Positions 5,475 to 7,057 of a stretch of DNA of 7,057 nt are shown piece after piece. This stretch comes from Chloroflexia bacterium. GTDB lineage: Bacteria > Chloroflexota > Chloroflexia > Thermomicrobiales > UBA6265. A program made the translations under genes and the position numbers. How positions within the stretch are numbered: position 1 is the stretch's first letter; each line of letters starts with the position of its first letter. The notes under the pieces were generated by a model. That model was not told the DNA's origin. It worked only from the letters and a program-made list of their open reading frames with translations, and ran no database searches. Location of the stretch: the NCBI GenBank assembly GCA_030430125.1, contig JAUIGA010000179.1, positions 1 to 7,057 on the forward strand. Direction: 5' to 3'.

Positions 5475-6674
5475 TCACTCCCCGCCGAGCTCAACCAGCA
5501 CCCGGTCGGCCCCGCTCAACTCGTCGTAGGTGTACCAGCCGATCACCGACTCGTCCGCCAGCAGCGTATAGGCCGCTCGTGGCGGCACGTCGGTGAAGAC
5601 CGCGCTGAAATAGCAGATCTCCTGTCCAGCCTCGGTGTCGTACGCAACAACACCCGGGCCGGTCAGCGGCGCCGTCGCCGCGGATGCCGGCGCCTGCGCC
5701 CCGACGAGCATCAGCGACCCGTCTGTGGCGAGCCCATCGAGCAGGCCGGTACCGATGCACGAACCATCCTCCTCGCTGATCGTCGTCATCTCCAGCGGCA
5801 GGAAGATCTCCACCGTCACATCGAACGGCATCGCCAGGCGCGGGTTGGGCGCCGGCGTCGCCACATCCTCAACGGGGGTGGAGGGCGTCGGTGTGGGCAG
5901 CGTCGCGGGGGTTTCCGTTTCGGCCGGTGGCATATCCGCCGGTGTCGGCGTCGGGAACAGCGGGATGTCGCGAATCGTCGCCTCCGGGGTTGGGCCAGGT
6001 TGCTGGCCGGTCGGGGCTGGCGGCACCGGCACCGTCACGCTCACCGTCGCGGCGGGTCCTTCCTCGGCCACGGGATCGAGCTCGAATCCCGCCGGCATAT
6101 CCTCCGGCATCGGCATCATGTCCCAGATACCGCCGGTCCGCAGCCCGTCGGTACGCACGGCGATGGGGCTGTCGGACGGCCAGCGCGGCTGCAGAGTCGT
6201 GGCGATCGCTTCCAGCTCGGCCTGGACATCGACATTGCCGGCACCGATGCCGGCCAGCACCTGCACCCAGGTACCCTGGCGCACGGCGAGCAATACCACC
6301 TCACCATCGAAGGTACCGAACATGATGAAGCCCATCCGGGTCACCGTCGAATCGTCACCGATCGGTGTGCCGGGTACCTCGATCGGGTCTTCCAGCACGA
6401 ACTCTCCATCTTCCAGCTCGCTGGTCAGCCCCGCGGCGAAGATCCGGGGGACGGTGCGCAGGGTGCCCGCCGCCTGGGACTCGGATTCGTCGATGAACCC
6501 GAACGCATACACCCCGAACAGGCCGTCGGTGAGGGCAGCCGGGTTGTCGTAGGCGCGGGAGACGGTCGTCTCGTCGTCGGACTCGGTCCCCACCGGCTCG
6601 GTGGTCTGCGCCGTTGCCAGCGCAGGCGCGAGCAACAACGCGACGAAGGCGACGAGGAGTGCGGAGCGGGACAT
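5475..6674 (-). CDS. Exported two-domain protein with Pro/Thr-rich linker
   Basis: A 399-residue protein starting at an ATG with GGGAGG five bases upstream. Residues 1-22 are a signal peptide (hydrophobic core ALLVAFVALLLAPALA, likely cleavage after ATA). Residues about 45-165 are a globular alpha/beta region, containing GLFGVYAFGFIDE and GFIMFGTFDGEVVLLAVRQG, that I cannot assign. Residues about 205-280 are low in complexity and rich in Pro, Thr and Ala (PTPTPAD, LPTPTPSTP), a wall-spanning or flexible linker. Residues about 283-399 are a second domain beginning FDVTVEIFLPL, with Cys306 in a C-x-G-x-G setting, Cys354 in EICYFSAVFTDVPPRAAYTL and a final WYTYDEL segment. This resembles a beta-rich C-terminal domain recurrent in Chloroflexota and actinobacterial exported proteins (C.GtG, then C.F.f.vp.a.Y, then yt..eL), where the two cysteines may pair. 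No catalytic motif is visible. It is probably anchored in or outside the envelope; the function is unknown. Confidence 0.87.
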   Translation of the reverse strand: MSRSALLVAFVALLLAPALATAQTTEPVGTESDDETTVSRAYDNPAALTDGLFGVYAFGFIDESESQAAGTLRTVPRIFAAGLTSELEDGEFVLEDPIEVPGTPIGDDSTVTRMGFIMFGTFDGEVVLLAVRQGTWVQVLAGIGAGNVDVQAELEAIATTLQPRWPSDSPIAVRTDGLRTGGIWDMMPMPEDMPAGFELDPVAEEGPAATVSVTVPVPPAPTGQQPGPTPEATIRDIPLFPTPTPADMPPAETETPATLPTPTPSTPVEDVATPAPNPRLAMPFDVTVEIFLPLEMTTISEEDGSCIGTGLLDGLATDGSLMLVGAQAPASAATAPLTGPGVVAYDTEAGQEICYFSAVFTDVPPRAAYTLLADESVIGWYTYDELSGADRVLVELGGE

Positions 6675-6679
6675 GGTGA

Positions 6680-6730
6680 CCTCCCGATCGAATGGCGGCG
6701 CGCGATGTGTGCAACACCGCCATCATACCA
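6680..6730 (-). promoter_or_regulatory. Extended -10 promoter and Shine-Dalgarno of the two-domain protein
   Basis: On the minus strand TATGAT (6727-6722) matches the -10 consensus at five of six bases and is preceded by TGG (6730-6728), an extended -10. The -35 position (GAGGCA, 6750-6745, 17-bp spacing) is weak, as is common with extended -10 promoters. GGGAGG (6685-6680) sits about 40 bp downstream, five bases before the start codon. Confidence 0.42.
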
Positions 6731-6760
6731 ACCGCATCGGCTGGTGCCTCGCCTTGGCTA

Positions 6761-6874
6761 TCATTCGCCGATGACGACTTCAACGACTTCTCCTGCTTGG
6801 ATCCTTGCTAATGTGGGGCCATCGACTTTTATTCGATGGATATCGTAGCCATAACTAATTGTTACTGTCGGCAT
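6761..6874 (-). CDS. Candidate 37-residue protein in AT-rich island
   Basis: An ATG at 6874-6872 opens a 37-codon frame closed by TGA at 6763-6761. It starts MPTVTISYGYDIHRIKVDG and ends AGEVVEVVIGE. GAGG (6885-6882) lies seven bases before the ATG, and an in-frame TGA six codons upstream rules out a longer version. A perfect TATAAT lies 32 bp upstream of the ATG. The peptide alternates hydrophobic and polar residues like beta strands, carries no signal sequence and matches no family I know. Its codons are AT-richer than those of every neighbour. The stop is 86 bp before the two-domain gene, which has its own promoter. It could be a real small protein, the truncated N-terminus of a longer one, or chance. 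Confidence 0.42.
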   Translation of the reverse strand: MPTVTISYGYDIHRIKVDGPTLARIQAGEVVEVVIGE

Positions 6875-7057
6875 TTTTATTCCTCTAATTCATGGTCTTT
6901 TTTTGATTATATCGAAGATTGTTCCAAGCCTTGCTTTGGCTTTTTCTTACCATATTTATGGCTATTTCGTGATTTGTGTGGGTGGATTGGTTTCCGGTCA
7001 TTCGACGATGGCCCCAGATGTTGTGCGGTAGGGTGAGGCTGGCAGGTGGCTGAGCTT
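6875..7057. other. AT-rich right-hand end without a clear gene
   Basis: Apart from the -10 box, 6875-6985 is mostly T-rich on the plus strand. Bases 6986-7057 return to higher GC. A plus-strand frame (6836-7036) has no ribosome binding site and an unusual Cys/Phe/Trp-rich translation. Minus-strand frames entering from the right edge end at stops near 6890-6910; one ends in a Lys-rich tail and could be the end of a gene beyond the window, but nothing in it is recognisable. Confidence 0.4.
6906..6911 (-). promoter_or_regulatory. Perfect -10 box (TATAAT) upstream of the 37-residue frame
   Basis: TATAAT on the minus strand, in CGATATAATC, would place transcription start near 6899 and leave a leader of about 25 bases before the ATG. 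No good -35 lies at 16-18 bp spacing. An inverted repeat, AAGCC (6926-6930) facing GGCTT (6938-6942), overlaps where the -35 would be and could be an operator. Confidence 0.35.

Noticed and set aside
5286..6848. Plus-strand open frame of 520 codons
   Set aside because: It is antisense to the exported two-domain protein, is Arg/His-rich and has no ribosome binding site.
6836..7036. Plus-strand 66-residue Cys/Phe-rich frame
   Set aside because: There is no ribosome binding site, the composition is odd, and it lies opposite the better-supported minus-strand promoter and small frame.

Overview
The window is GC-rich bacterial chromosomal DNA, apart from two AT-richer patches. The gene set is a membrane HTTM protein, an XRE regulator, a GNAT acetyltransferase and several exported proteins with Pro/Thr-rich or acidic linkers. 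This suggests a Chloroflexota member, perhaps the Thermomicrobia/Sphaerobacter side. That placement is an inference from protein style; the window holds no rRNA or other phylogenetic marker.

Layout, left to right. (1) Bases 1-505, minus strand: 5' part of a gene for an exported protein with a short beta-type segment followed by a long Asp-rich hexapeptide repeat that runs off the left edge. (2) Bases 506-1100: no gene. The stretch has an AT-richer part at 606-760 dense in small inverted repeats, and a strong 12-bp-stem hairpin at 914-946. (3) Bases 1101-4076, minus strand, transcribed in the order XRE regulator (4076-3621), small exported protein (3495-2902), HTTM integral membrane protein (2849-1101). 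The last two are closely spaced and look like one transcription unit. (4) Bases 4077-4352: divergent intergenic space. (5) Bases 4353-4937, plus strand: a complete RimJ/RimL-like GNAT acetyltransferase. (6) Bases 4938-5474: no convincing intact gene. It has hairpins and two out-of-frame peptide stretches that could be relics of an ERCC4/helix-hairpin-helix nuclease. (7) Bases 5475-6674, minus strand: an exported two-domain protein with a Pro/Thr linker, a good Shine-Dalgarno and an extended -10. (8) Bases 6761-7057: an abrupt AT-rich island (about one third G+C over 6841-6960) carrying a candidate 37-residue gene with its own TATAAT box and Shine-Dalgarno.

Taken together the window is about the cell envelope: three of its genes encode proteins with clear signal peptides and a fourth is multi-spanning. 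The most suggestive arrangement is the regulator, exported protein and HTTM protein in a row, followed on the same strand by the acidic repeat protein. HTTM proteins are related to vitamin K-dependent gamma-carboxylase, so a membrane enzyme acting on exported acidic partners is possible, but nothing in the sequence proves it.
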